Positions 16,778-25,646 of a stretch of DNA of 64,000 nucleotides are shown here, one piece after another; position 1 is the stretch's first letter, and the number at the start of each line of letters is the position of its first letter. Source of the stretch: an uncultured Clostridia bacterium (lineage in GTDB: Bacteria > Bacillota > Clostridia > Oscillospirales > Acutalibacteraceae); assembly GCA_947369085.1 (NCBI GenBank), contig CANBJR010000003.1:44416-108415 (forward strand), read 5' to 3'. Made by a program: the position numbers and the translations under genes. The notes beneath the pieces are model-generated. The model was given only the letters and a program-made list of their open reading frames with translations, did not search any database and had not been told where the DNA came from.

Positions 16778-17998
16778 TTAATACTTACCTACTATAATAC
16801 TTGAATTTTGTCCTCCAAAACCGAATGCATTTGACATTGCATACTTTATGTCAGCTTTTTTAACTGTATTGGCAACAAAGTCAATGCCTGCGCACTCCGG
16901 GTCAACTTCGTTGAGATTGATTGTCGGAGGTAAGATTCCTGTTTCAATTGCTTTTACGCAGGTGATTGTTTCTGTTATTCCGCCTGCGCCCATCATATGG
17001 CCTGTTGCTCCCTTTGTTGAGCTTACATAAGGCAGATTTTCTTTAAACACCTTTTTAATTGCAGAAGTTTCAACAGAATCGCCCTTATTTGTAGCAGTTC
17101 CATGTGCATTAATATAACCAATTTCTTCTACTTTTATTCCGGCTTCTTCAATAGCCAGCTGCATACAAGCAATTGCACCTCTGCCTTCGGGATGAGGTGC
17201 AGTAACGTGATGAGCGTCGCCGGTATTGCCGCAGCCTTTGATGACTCCGAGAATTTTTGCACCTCTGGCAAGAGCGTGTTCCTCGGTTTCAAGAATCAGC
17301 GCACCGCCGCCCTCGCCTATTACAAAGCCGTCACGTGTAACATCAAACGGTCTGCTTGCACTTGACGGAGAGTCGTTTCGTCTTGATAAAGCCTTTGCGT
17401 TTGCGAGAGAATAAATAACAAGAGGACAAAGCACTGATTCTGCACCTACAGCAAGCATTACGTCTGCTTTTCCTGCGTTAATGCACATACAAGCGGTATT
17501 GATTGCATCACCGCCCGAAGAACACGCTGTGCTTACCGTAAAGCTTGGTCCCTGAATATTATAGTCAATTGCGATATTTGCAGCTGCGATATTGCCGAGA
17601 ATTTTCGGAATAAATCTGGGACCTACCTTCTTGTGCGAAGCACCCGACAAAGCGTCCTGAGTATATGCAATAGTTGCAATACCGCTCATTGCCGTTCCCA
17701 TAACAATTCCCGTTCTCTGCGGCTCAATTTCAAGCTTACTCTGCTTTAAAGCCTCCTCAGCGGCAATATAGGCATATTGCATAAACGGGTCGGTTTTTCT
17801 TATAAGGTCTTTAGGAAGATAATCTGACGGGTTAAAATCCTTTACCTCGCCGGCAATTTGCACGGCAAGCTCGCTTGGGTCAAAGGTACGGATTGTATCA
17901 ATTCCCGAAACACCTGCGGTGATATTCTTCCAGTAATTATCTACGCCCACACCTACCGGAGTTACTGCGCCCATTCCGGTAATTACAATTTTTTTCAT
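16778..17998 (-). CDS. fabF: Beta-ketoacyl-ACP synthase II
   Basis: About 406-residue condensing enzyme with the active-site Cys in TACSSGGDAI and the two histidines in NAHGTATNKGD and GATGHMMGAGG, the C-H-H triad of KAS II. The start at 17998 (MKKIVITGMGAVTPVG) is the usual family N terminus; a longer in-frame start exists at 18019. It is the first gene of the operon with the acyl ligase and thioesterase; no ACP or other fab genes are nearby, so this is not the main fatty-acid cluster. Confidence 0.93.
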   Translation of the reverse strand: MKKIVITGMGAVTPVGVGVDNYWKNITAGVSGIDTIRTFDPSELAVQIAGEVKDFNPSDYLPKDLIRKTDPFMQYAYIAAEEALKQSKLEIEPQRTGIVMGTAMSGIATIAYTQDALSGASHKKVGPRFIPKILGNIAAANIAIDYNIQGPSFTVSTACSSGGDAINTACMCINAGKADVMLAVGAESVLCPLVIYSLANAKALSRRNDSPSSASRPFDVTRDGFVIGEGGGALILETEEHALARGAKILGVIKGCGNTGDAHHVTAPHPEGRGAIACMQLAIEEAGIKVEEIGYINAHGTATNKGDSVETSAIKKVFKENLPYVSSTKGATGHMMGAGGITETITCVKAIETGILPPTINLNEVDPECAGIDFVANTVKKADIKYAMSNAFGFGGQNSSIIVGKY

Positions 17999-18181
17999 AA
18001 CAATACTCCTCAAGCACAAATTTAAAATAGTTATTTACATTTTGCATATTATTATGCTATACTTGAATTATAGCAGAATATAAGTAATAATTCAACAGTT
18101 TGTATAATGCAAAAACACCGACTTTCAGGGATATATTTCCGGTTTCTGCATAACATTATTTAACGAAAGGCACGATAAAAA

Positions 18182-19093
18182 GTGGATATTAATCAATTAA
18201 ATTGTTTCATTTCCGTAGCGCAGACATTAAACTTCTCCGAAGCGGCACGCCGCAACTATGTTTCGCAATCAACCGTAAGCCGCTACGTGAGCGACCTCGA
18301 AAAGGAATTCGGCGTTCAGCTTTTTGCACGCTCACATAGAGATGTAATCATCACAAACGAGGGCAAAACCCTGCTCCCCTACGCAATTGAAATTGTAGAT
18401 ACACTTAAAAAAGCAAAAACAGTCATTAAACAGATGCATGATGGAGGTCAGGGTAAAATCACGCTCGGCTGCGATGTAACCTCGCTGTGTTTCCCGTCGA
18501 AATGCGTTTCTGATTTCAATGAAAAATACCCTGCAATTACAATTGAAGTAAAGCCGCTTGACTGTGACGACAAAAGTCAGGCTATTACAGGAAGCGATTT
18601 TGACTTCTGCTTTATGCCACGTGATATGGTGCCCGAAAACTCCGGAATCGAAACGCTTGTCACACACAATGAAACGCTTGCTATTGTAACGGCAAAGAAC
18701 TATAAATTCAAGAACAAAAAATCTGTAAGTCTAAGAGAGCTTGCTAATGAAAAACTGCTCTTGCTCTCCGAATCTGTTTCACCTATTGTATATATGGAAA
18801 TTATGGATTTATTCCGCACTTTTCACATATCACCGAACGTTAAAGATACGTTTGATGACCTTGTTTCAATGTATATTTCAGTTTCATCAGGTCTCGGAAT
18901 TTCCATTATTCCGCAGTCTCTTGCAACATTCACCTCAAACGAATACACAGACGTTTTTCCTGTTGACGATGCAGATACAAGCATAGCCTACGTTATGGCT
19001 TGGGGCAAAAATATATCTAATCCCGCCGCAAAGCTTTTTGTTGAAGCTGTTAAAAAATATGCCAAAGGCGATGACAATGCATACGGTCTATAG
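18182..19093 (+). CDS. LysR-family transcriptional regulator
   Basis: 303-residue LTTR starting with GTG. The winged-HTH domain (FSEAARRNYVSQSTVSRYVSDLEKEFG) covers about residues 1-62, and a periplasmic-binding-like effector domain follows. It is divergent from fabF across a gap of about 180 bases, which in this family usually means that it controls the divergent operon. The downstream alcohol dehydrogenase is a second possible target. The effector is unknown. Confidence 0.9.
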   Translation: MDINQLNCFISVAQTLNFSEAARRNYVSQSTVSRYVSDLEKEFGVQLFARSHRDVIITNEGKTLLPYAIEIVDTLKKAKTVIKQMHDGGQGKITLGCDVTSLCFPSKCVSDFNEKYPAITIEVKPLDCDDKSQAITGSDFDFCFMPRDMVPENSGIETLVTHNETLAIVTAKNYKFKNKKSVSLRELANEKLLLLSESVSPIVYMEIMDLFRTFHISPNVKDTFDDLVSMYISVSSGLGISIIPQSLATFTSNEYTDVFPVDDADTSIAYVMAWGKNISNPAAKLFVEAVKKYAKGDDNAYGL

Positions 19094-19178
19094 TTGTAAA
19101 ATACCGTCATATAAATATATAATTCGACAAATAGTGCAACTTCTACAAAATTTTCACAAACAAATAATATAAAAAGTA

Positions 19179-19207
19179 TTTACTTTATTGAAAAACGGTG
19201 ATATAAT
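19179..19207 (+). promoter_or_regulatory. Promoter of the iron alcohol dehydrogenase
   Basis: TTTACT (19179-19184), 17-base spacer, TATAAT (19202-19207), followed by a strong GGAGGAG ribosome site before the ATG at 19259. This suggests high expression. Confidence 0.75.
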
Positions 19208-19258
19208 TATCTCAGTCAAGCGAAATTGACCAATTAAGTTATACTGGAGGAGTTTATA

Positions 19259-20470
19259 ATGTACAGATTCACATTACCCCGTGACCTTTTTCACGGTGAA
19301 GATGCACTCTCAAGTCTTAAGACTTTAGAAGGTAAAAAGGCAATTATTGTCGTAGGCGGCGGTTCAATGAAACGTTTTGGATTTCTTGACAAAGCTGTTG
19401 AATATTTAAAAGAAACAGGTATGGAGGTTAAGCTTTTTGAAGGTGTTGAGCCTGACCCATCTGTTGAAACAGTTATGAAGGGTGCTGCTGTAATGCAGGA
19501 ATTTCAGCCCGACTGGATTATTGCAATGGGCGGCGGTTCACCGATTGACGCTGCAAAGGCTATGTGGGCATTCTATGAATATCCTGAAACAACCTTTGAG
19601 GATTTGATTACACCGTTCAGCTTCCCAAAGCTCAGAACCAAGGCTAAATTCTGCGCCATTCCGTCTACATCGGGTACTGCAACTGAAGTTACAGCTTTCT
19701 CTGTAATCACAGATTATTCAAAGGGCATCAAGTATCCGCTTGCTGACTTTAACATCACTCCCGATGTTGCTATTGTCGACCCTGCTCTTGCAGAAACAAT
19801 GCCCAAAAAACTTACTGCTCACACAGGTATGGACGCTATGACTCACGCAATTGAGGCATTCGTTTCTACACTTAACTGCGAATATACAGACGCACTTGCA
19901 CTTCATGCTATTAAAATGATTCATGACAACCTCAAAAAGTCTTATGACGGAGATATGGCTTGCCGTGATAAGATGCACGACGCTCAGTGCCTTGCAGGTA
20001 TGGCATTTTCTAACGCTCTGCTCGGCATTGTTCACTCAATGGCTCACAAGACCGGCGCTGCTTTCTCGGGCGGTCATATTATCCACGGCTGTGCTAATGC
20101 TATGTATCTTCCAAAGGTTATTAAGTTTAATTCAAAGGATGCTACAGCAGCAGAACGTTATGCTCGTATTGCAAAGTTCATTGACCTTAAGGGCGATACA
20201 ACAGAAGAGCTTGTTGACGCACTTATCGCTGAGCTCCGCAGTATGAACGACCAGCTTGACATTCCGCAGGCTATCAAGAACTACGGTCCCGGCGGAGTTA
20301 AAGCTGACGAAAGTATAATTGACGAGAAAGAGTTTATGGATAAGCTTCCAGAAACAGCTAAGAATGCTATCGGTGACGCTTGCACAGGCTCTAACCCCCG
20401 TCAGCCAAGCCAGGAGGAAATGGAAAAGCTTCTTAAGGCTTGCTACTACGATTTAGAAATTGATTTCTAA
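19259..20470 (+). CDS. Iron-containing (type III) alcohol dehydrogenase
   Basis: 403-residue NAD(P)-dependent Fe-ADH. The Rossmann motif GGGSPIDAAKAM, the family pattern STSGTATEVTAFSVI, and the metal-site region with HAIEAFVSTL and the histidines in HSMAHKTGAAF and HGCANA are visible. Such enzymes reduce acetaldehyde or butyraldehyde during fermentation. The isolated transcription unit has a consensus promoter, a strong ribosome site and a terminator, consistent with a major fermentative ethanol dehydrogenase. Substrate assignment is inference. Confidence 0.92.
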   Translation: MYRFTLPRDLFHGEDALSSLKTLEGKKAIIVVGGGSMKRFGFLDKAVEYLKETGMEVKLFEGVEPDPSVETVMKGAAVMQEFQPDWIIAMGGGSPIDAAKAMWAFYEYPETTFEDLITPFSFPKLRTKAKFCAIPSTSGTATEVTAFSVITDYSKGIKYPLADFNITPDVAIVDPALAETMPKKLTAHTGMDAMTHAIEAFVSTLNCEYTDALALHAIKMIHDNLKKSYDGDMACRDKMHDAQCLAGMAFSNALLGIVHSMAHKTGAAFSGGHIIHGCANAMYLPKVIKFNSKDATAAERYARIAKFIDLKGDTTEELVDALIAELRSMNDQLDIPQAIKNYGPGGVKADESIIDEKEFMDKLPETAKNAIGDACTGSNPRQPSQEEMEKLLKACYYDLEIDF

Positions 20471-20508
20471 TTTTCTTTTTTCATTTCGTCATTTCTCTTT
20501 ATACATTA

Positions 20509-20540
20509 AAAGAAGCTGTCCTAAAATGGGCAGCTTCTTT
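20509..20540 (+). terminator. Terminator of the alcohol dehydrogenase gene
   Basis: Hairpin AAAGAAGCTGTCC/GGGCAGCTTCTTT with one mismatch and a TAAAAT loop, 38 bases after the stop codon. The U-tract is short and is partly formed by the stem. Confidence 0.65.
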
Positions 20541-20561
20541 GCGTAAACAACATTTTTATAT

Positions 20562-21074
20562 TTAATTCTTAATGAGAATTTTATTCTTTATGTATGGAAT
20601 AACTGCATCCTGTTCAACTCCGATTACCGTTGAAATCTCCTCTTTTATAATTTTCTCGGCTTCACGAAGAAACATTTCATCGGAAATATGGAGTTTTCTG
20701 CCCTTGCTGCTCTGCACTGTTCTGTGCAGCCAGATAGATTTCAGCAAAACAAGAATTTCGCTTACATTACCAAACGAAATGATATTTCTGAATTCTTCTT
20801 TTCTTTCTGCTTCGTTTGTGTTCCACTCAATATCCTTTACAGACACATTATTTAACACCTCGTCAAGCTGATCACAAGTCATAAGTCGTTTCATTTTACT
20901 TACAAGCTTTTCATTATTGACCGGTACAAAAAGCGTTGCTTCATTGTTGGAAATCGGCTTTAAAACATAGTAGCGTATAACTGTTTTGTCGAAAACCTTT
21001 TCAGTTATATCGGTAATTTCACAAACACCATTGACACTGTAAAGAACCTTTTCACCTATGTTAAAAACCATCAT
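20562..21074 (-). CDS. CarD/CdnL-family transcriptional regulator
   Basis: About 170 residues with an N-terminal Tudor-like RNA-polymerase interaction domain (FNIGEKVLYSVNGVCEITDI) and a helical C-terminal DNA-binding part containing the WLHR motif. Members bind the polymerase beta subunit and stabilise open complexes. The start was set at the ATG at 21074 because GGAG lies 6 bases upstream; the next codon is also ATG. It is a single gene with a divergent AT-rich region behind it. Confidence 0.85.
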   Translation of the reverse strand: MMVFNIGEKVLYSVNGVCEITDITEKVFDKTVIRYYVLKPISNNEATLFVPVNNEKLVSKMKRLMTCDQLDEVLNNVSVKDIEWNTNEAERKEEFRNIISFGNVSEILVLLKSIWLHRTVQSSKGRKLHISDEMFLREAEKIIKEEISTVIGVEQDAVIPYIKNKILIKN

Positions 21075-21305
21075 TTCCTTCTCCACGGTTTTTCCCCTCC
21101 GTAAAAATTGTCAGCTGTTTTGCAACAGTCAACATCTTTATGCTAATTTTATTCACAAAATTTTCTCAAAAAACACGGCTCATCAACAGTACTTATCTCT
21201 GATAACAAACCGCACGTTGGTTTATATATATAATACCACAAATTGTCAGGATTTGTCATAGGCAATTTATCCAAAATTTCAGTCTTTCATACTTGTACTA
21301 ATTGA

Positions 21306-22064
21306 TTAAACATCTGCAACAAGCTCAACGGGACAGTGATCAGAGCCTAAAATGTCGGTATGAATATCAACACTTTCAAGCTTATCATCAAGCGAAGAAG
21401 AAGTGATAAAATAGTCAATACGCCAGCCTGCATTCTTCTCTCTTGCCTTAAATCGGTATGACCACCATGAATAAACACCCTCTTTATCGGGATTAAAATA
21501 TCGGTATGTATCGGTAAAACCGCTGTTAAGAAGAGCAGTCATTTTTCCTCTCTCCTCGTCGGTAAATCCTGCATTTTTGCGATTGGTCTTTGGATTTTTT
21601 AAGTCAATTTCATTGTGTGCAACATTCAAATCTCCGCACATAATAACAGGCTTTTTACTGTTTAATTCAAGCAGATATTTTCTGAAATCATCCTCCCACT
21701 CCATTCTGTAATCGAGCCTTTTCAGCTCGTTTTGCGAATTTGGAGTGTAACATGTAACAAAATAAAAATTATCAAATTCAGCCGTAATCACTCTGCCCTC
21801 TTTATCGTGCTGTTCAACACCGATTCCGTTTGTAACAGATAATGGCTTTTGCTTCGTGAACAATGCAGTACCCGAATAGCCCTTTTTCTCGGCATAATTC
21901 CAGTACTGAAAGTAGCCGTCAAGCTCTAAGTTAATTTGTCCTTCCTGAAGTTTAGTTTCCTGTAGGCAAAAAATATCTGCATCGGCTTCTTTAAAATAAT
22001 CAAGAAATCCCTTTGTTACGCAGGCACGAAGTCCGTTTACGTTCCACGAAATAAATTTTTTCAT
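21306..22064 (-). CDS. Exodeoxyribonuclease III (AP endonuclease)
   Basis: 252-residue Mg-dependent AP endonuclease/exonuclease of the ExoA/XthA family for base-excision repair. Motifs are SWNVNGLRA, LQETKLQ, GDLNVAHNEIDL, and the terminal WRIDYF and GSDHCPV, which give the full catalytic Asn/Glu/Asp/His set. Length is canonical. Confidence 0.95.
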   Translation of the reverse strand: MKKFISWNVNGLRACVTKGFLDYFKEADADIFCLQETKLQEGQINLELDGYFQYWNYAEKKGYSGTALFTKQKPLSVTNGIGVEQHDKEGRVITAEFDNFYFVTCYTPNSQNELKRLDYRMEWEDDFRKYLLELNSKKPVIMCGDLNVAHNEIDLKNPKTNRKNAGFTDEERGKMTALLNSGFTDTYRYFNPDKEGVYSWWSYRFKAREKNAGWRIDYFITSSSLDDKLESVDIHTDILGSDHCPVELVADV

Positions 22065-22184
22065 ATTATCACCTAAATAAAATTTTGATTATATTAATAG
22101 TATAATGCATTTAAAACTTTTTGTACAGGCAAATTTTTAATCTAATAAGAATATTATTTAACAGATTATTTCGGTGGTGATAAT

Positions 22185-22538
22185 ATGTTTGAAATACTAA
22201 GTTTTCTAAGTCAATACATTTGCTTTTTCATTCTTCATGTCTGCTCAGGAGGTTCGTTTCCAAAGCCGCTCTCTGAAAAGCAGGAAAAAATCTACCTTGA
22301 ACGCTGTGCAAACGGCGACAAGGAAGCACGAAACAAGCTTGTTGAACACAATTTGCGGCTTGTTGCACATATTATAAAAAAATACTACGGAACACAGAGC
22401 GAACAGGACGATCTTGTTTCAATAGGGACAATCGGACTTATCAAGGCTGTTGACACATATGATATGAAAAAAAACATACGTCTTAGCTCCTATGCAAGCA
22501 GATGCATTGAAAAAACAATCCCCTCGCAACGGCTCTAA
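22185..22538 (+). pseudogene. sigK: sigK 5' half, interrupted by a skin-like element
   Basis: N-terminal half of the late mother-cell sigma factor SigK. The first 109 codons are native: a hydrophobic pro-sequence (FEILSFLSQYICFFILHV), then sigma region 1.2/2 with EHNLRLVAHIIKKYY and DLVSIGTIGLIKAVDTYD, ending SSYASRCIE. After Glu109 the reading leaves the sigma sequence (KTIPSQRL) and stops at 22536. The missing half is at 35629-35997. It is not a dead gene: removal of the 13.1-kb insert would restore it. The start has a GGTGGTG ribosome site 6 bases upstream. The hydrophobic N terminus suggests a pro-protein cleaved by a SpoIVFB-type protease. Confidence 0.93.
22506..22523 (+). other. Left attachment site of the skin-like element (attL)
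   Basis: Codon alignment of the two sigK junctions gives ATT-GAA-AAA-ACA-ATC-CCC here and ATT-GCG-AAT-GAA-ATC-CTT at 35623-35640. The shared AA at 22512-22513 and 35629-35630 is the likely 2-base crossover core of a serine recombinase, flanked by shared ATTG and ATCC. Crossing there yields the normal SigK sequence CIENEILM. Confidence 0.75.
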
Positions 22539-22657
22539 ATTATGTAAAACAGGAAAATTCAGCTCCTAATCAGTCAAATTGGAATGTTTTTAGAAAAATT
22601 TCAGACAGGTTATTTATTTTATATAAAAGCACAAAAAATAAAGTTAAATTTTCACCC

Positions 22658-23113
22658 TTGTACATACACACATTTAATTTTGCTCATCCTCTGAAGTTAA
22701 CCGAAGCAGAAAAATTTCTTCAAAAATACAAAACATTAGAAGAAATACCGACAACTGCTGAAAAGCTAAAATATTTACGCATTAAAAAGTCACTGCTTCA
22801 GCGTGAAGTTGCTGAATTTACAGGGATAAATGAAAGTACATATATTGGTTATGAAAATCCCGACAGGGATTATTATCCAATAGATAAAATGAGAAAAATC
22901 GCAGAATTTTATAATATTGATATTAAAAATCTTTTGGATTCTTATAATCTATTTCTATATAATGGACAAGGCAGACAAATAAAAGAATTGAGGACAAGTC
23001 TTGGTTTTACACAATATGAATTCGGTAAACTTTTAGGAGTAAAGCCATATATGGTTAAGAATTGGGAAAGTGAGAAAGTAAGAATTTCTAAAAGTTCGTG
23101 GATAAAATTATAA
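22658..23113 (+). CDS. Double XRE-type HTH protein (start unclear)
   Basis: Two helix-turn-helix domains in one chain: one near EKLKYLRIKKSLLQREVAEFTGINESTYIGYEN and one near IKELRTSLGFTQYEFGKLLGVKPYMVKNWE. The only start I can offer is TTG at 22658, with no ribosome site. The frame is open upstream, without a Met codon, to 22511, right beside the crossover point, and stops at a TGA at 22508. In the excised circle this frame would be continuous with the recombinase reading frame. It may therefore be a C-terminal extension expressed only after excision, or a regulator whose start was lost. A DNA-binding role is likely. Confidence 0.6.
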   Translation: MYIHTFNFAHPLKLTEAEKFLQKYKTLEEIPTTAEKLKYLRIKKSLLQREVAEFTGINESTYIGYENPDRDYYPIDKMRKIAEFYNIDIKNLLDSYNLFLYNGQGRQIKELRTSLGFTQYEFGKLLGVKPYMVKNWESEKVRISKSSWIKL

Positions 23114-23163
23114 TCCATAAATGTCTCGAATAATTTACTATAAGATTTTTTTGACTTTTGCAC

Positions 23164-23192
23164 TTGACATATTTTCTAAAAAAGCCTATACT
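23164..23192 (+). promoter_or_regulatory. Consensus promoter of the ImmA/IrrE operon
   Basis: TTGACA (23164-23169), 17-base spacer, TATACT (23187-23192). It lies 21 bases before an AGGAGG ribosome site at 23213-23218. Confidence 0.85.
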
Positions 23193-23226
23193 ATTAAATA
23201 AGAAAAATTGTTAGGAGGCGTCCATT

Positions 23227-23982
23227 ATTAGTACTTTATTTGATATTCCTGAAAAATTACAAAAAGATATTGTAAACTGTATAAATGCAGCCGTTGGTGA
23301 TGAAATTAAGGAAGATATTGCATCTAGCAAACTCATCTTTCATAACAATACTAAATTTCGTATTTGGGATATATTATATTCTAAAATATATGAAGAACTT
23401 CCTTTTCTGAATTGTAGCACAGGCATGGCTAAAAGAGGTCCATGGAATATGGCGGTTGCTTTTCACAATGAAACTAATATATTATTTACTTTTATGAGAG
23501 AAGGGCGATATAAAGAATTACACCGCTCGATTGCCAGACGCAAGAGACATCATTATTTAGATGCATTAGCTCAAACTTTTAATAGCGATTTATCTGCTCC
23601 TACCAAACAATTATCAATTTTTGAAAGAAGCGACTTTATTGACCAAGACAAAATGCCTGAGACAATTGAAAAGATTTTAACAAGCCTAGAAAAAGAGTCA
23701 TCAATCGTAAAAAATCATGTTTTAGTACTCTTTGATAGTTATAATTTCTCCTTAAGTTCAGTAAGAGCTGTGATTGTCGATAGTGATCTTAATATAGTTG
23801 AAGAGAAAAGTTGGAATCAACACATTATAGTTAATGAAAGCTCTGTTGTTGATAAAATTGATAAATTAGATTTGCCTGCAAATAATCCAAGTAAGGGATT
23901 AAAATTAACTGCCAAAGCAAATGCCAGAAAAAGAACAACGGAATTGCGCAAGGGGGATACAGAAAAAAATAATATAGGTTAA
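23227..23982 (+). CDS. Unrecognised protein upstream of HTH-ImmA/IrrE, probable ATT start
   Basis: The frame is open from 23215 to 23982. A perfect AGGAGG at 23213-23218 has no ATG, GTG or TTG at the right distance; ATT codons lie 5 (23224) and 8 (23227) bases away. An ATT start at 23227 would give 251 residues beginning ISTLFDIPEKLQKDIV; the first ATG (23425) has no ribosome site and would drop 66 well-formed residues. I do not know its function. Similar proteins, possibly the DUF5986 family, sit before HTH-ImmA/IrrE genes in mobile elements. The tail is Lys/Arg-rich. Confidence 0.65.
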   Translation: MSTLFDIPEKLQKDIVNCINAAVGDEIKEDIASSKLIFHNNTKFRIWDILYSKIYEELPFLNCSTGMAKRGPWNMAVAFHNETNILFTFMREGRYKELHRSIARRKRHHYLDALAQTFNSDLSAPTKQLSIFERSDFIDQDKMPETIEKILTSLEKESSIVKNHVLVLFDSYNFSLSSVRAVIVDSDLNIVEEKSWNQHIIVNESSVVDKIDKLDLPANNPSKGLKLTAKANARKRTTELRKGDTEKNNIG

Positions 23983-24011
23983 TTTACATTTCGGAAGGAA
24001 ATAGGACTAAT

Positions 24012-25160
24012 ATGACAAATAATTTACAATTTAACAGCGAAAGATTAAAAAAAGCTCGAATGTATCGAAGTATGACTGTTGCCGAACTTGCAGATAAAAT
24101 TGGTTGTCAAAGACAAACAATTTCAATGTATGAAAATAAGAAAATTCACAAACCTGATGACTCAACAATTAGAAAATTATCATCAGCATTGCATTTTCCT
24201 GAAAAATATTTTTATGAACAAAATGCTAATATAAATATTGGCTCGACATATTTTCGCTCTCTTTTAACTACAAATAAAAAATATCGTAGTGAGCAAGTTC
24301 AAAAAATAGAGTTTGTTTCACAAATATATGATTTTCTCAATGATTATGTTGAATTCCCATGTTTGAACTTGCCACAAATTGAACCTGGTTCCACACCTGA
24401 AAATGCTGCAAATGTTTTACGTAATTATTGGGGATTAGGCGATAAACCTATTCAAAATATAGTATATGAAGTTGAGCAAAATGGTATTATTGTTACTTCA
24501 TTCGAAACATCAACAAACGATATAGATGCCTTTAGTCAATTTATTAATAATCATGATGAAAATCTTTTTATTATAGGATATTCGAATAATAAAACTTCTG
24601 CGGCAAGAATTCATTTTGATATTGCCCATGAGCTAGGACACATTTGTTTACATGATTGGAGCGAAGACTTAGAATTATTAACAAAAGAAGAATTTAAAGA
24701 ACGTGAACAAGAAGCTCATAACTTTGCATCGGCTTTATTATTACCCGAAACATCCTTCAAGAAAGATGTTATTCATAATCCAACTAGTATTCCTTATTAC
24801 ACTCAGCTTAAAAAGAAATGGAAAGTATCCATATCAGCAATGATACGACGTTCCTTTAACTTAGGGATTATTACCTATGATGAATATCAAATGTTATACA
24901 GAGTACTTCAAAGACGTGGTATGCGAAAAGTAGAGCCATTAGATGATTCTTTAATAACTGCTTCTCCCTCTTTGTTAAAGACTTCTGTACAATTGTTATT
25001 AGAAGAAAAGGTTTTTACTCCCGAAGAATTTATGAATGAGCTTTCTTTTTCATATAATTTAAGCCTATATCCAGAAGAGGTTGAGTTTTTGCTTGATTTG
25101 CCAAATGGAACATTAAAAACTTCTAAAATTATACCTATTCATAATTTACACCTAAAATAA
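24012..25160 (+). CDS. HTH and ImmA/IrrE metallopeptidase fusion
   Basis: 382 residues. An XRE helix-turn-helix (about 8-62, MTVAELADKIGCQRQTISMYEN) is followed by an ImmA/IrrE zinc peptidase with HELGH at 206-210 and a downstream Glu (EREQEAHNFASALLLP). ImmA of ICEBs1 cleaves the element repressor, and related proteases act in phage induction, so this is the best candidate for controlling the element's own genes. It shares an operon with the gene before it (29-base gap, AAGGA ribosome site). Confidence 0.9.
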   Translation: MTNNLQFNSERLKKARMYRSMTVAELADKIGCQRQTISMYENKKIHKPDDSTIRKLSSALHFPEKYFYEQNANINIGSTYFRSLLTTNKKYRSEQVQKIEFVSQIYDFLNDYVEFPCLNLPQIEPGSTPENAANVLRNYWGLGDKPIQNIVYEVEQNGIIVTSFETSTNDIDAFSQFINNHDENLFIIGYSNNKTSAARIHFDIAHELGHICLHDWSEDLELLTKEEFKEREQEAHNFASALLLPETSFKKDVIHNPTSIPYYTQLKKKWKVSISAMIRRSFNLGIITYDEYQMLYRVLQRRGMRKVEPLDDSLITASPSLLKTSVQLLLEEKVFTPEEFMNELSFSYNLSLYPEEVEFLLDLPNGTLKTSKIIPIHNLHLK

Positions 25161-25201
25161 GATAGATTATCTTCATTTTATTGAACTTAGTACAACATTT
25201 A

Positions 25202-25375
25202 CTAACTATTTCTCAAATCTTTCTGAACATCATTAAGCAACTCCAATTTTTGATTTTTAGGGCAGGTTAGCTTTTTTATGTATGTACTTACAGCTTCTGC
25301 GTGAACTTTTGCAACTCTGCTTTTCAGTTCATTGATGTTTTCTTCACCCTTAGGGTAATGTACTACAACATTCAA
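25202..25375 (-). CDS. Small hypothetical mobile-element protein
   Basis: 57 residues beginning (M)NVVVHYPKGEENINELK. I chose the TTG at 25375 because GGGAGGG lies 9 bases upstream; the in-frame TTG at 25396 would translate the ribosome site itself. It is hydrophilic, mostly helical, and carries the pattern HAEAVSTYIKKLTCPKNQKLELL. I do not recognise a function. It is downstream of, and may be cotranscribed with, the Rep-like gene. Confidence 0.5.
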   Translation of the reverse strand: MNVVVHYPKGEENINELKSRVAKVHAEAVSTYIKKLTCPKNQKLELLNDVQKDLRNS

Positions 25376-25428
25376 ATTAACCTGCCCTCCCTTCAATATA
25401 AAATATGGTTTACTATTTGTCCGTTATG

Positions 25429-25641
25429 TTAGAAATTGCAATTATTATCTTGTAATTTTTCATCAACGGACATTTCATTTATCACGGTACATAATAATTT
25501 TTTTACATTATTAAACTCGTTCCAACGGTCAGCAGTCATATATCCTGTCTGTTCCAAAAATCCCTGTGCGTTATTTAATGATTTAATTAACTTTTTCATC
25601 TCAACTTTCATATAGCGTCTTGTAATAACTTTGTTTTTCAT
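25429..25641 (-). CDS. Small hypothetical protein after the Rep-like gene
   Basis: 70 residues from the ATG at 25641 (MKNKVITRRYMKVEMKKLI), with an alternative in-frame start at 25656. It is basic at the N terminus and acidic at the C terminus. It begins a few bases after the stop of the Rep-like gene, so it is probably in the same operon. No domain recognised; a copy-control or accessory role is only a guess. Confidence 0.5.
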   Translation of the reverse strand: MKNKVITRRYMKVEMKKLIKSLNNAQGFLEQTGYMTADRWNEFNNVKKLLCTVINEMSVDEKLQDNNCNF

Positions 25642-25646
25642 AATAA

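Noticed and set aside
19094..19258. A Rex operator upstream of the alcohol dehydrogenase
   Set aside because: I found no good match to TTGTTA and TTAACAA around the promoter.
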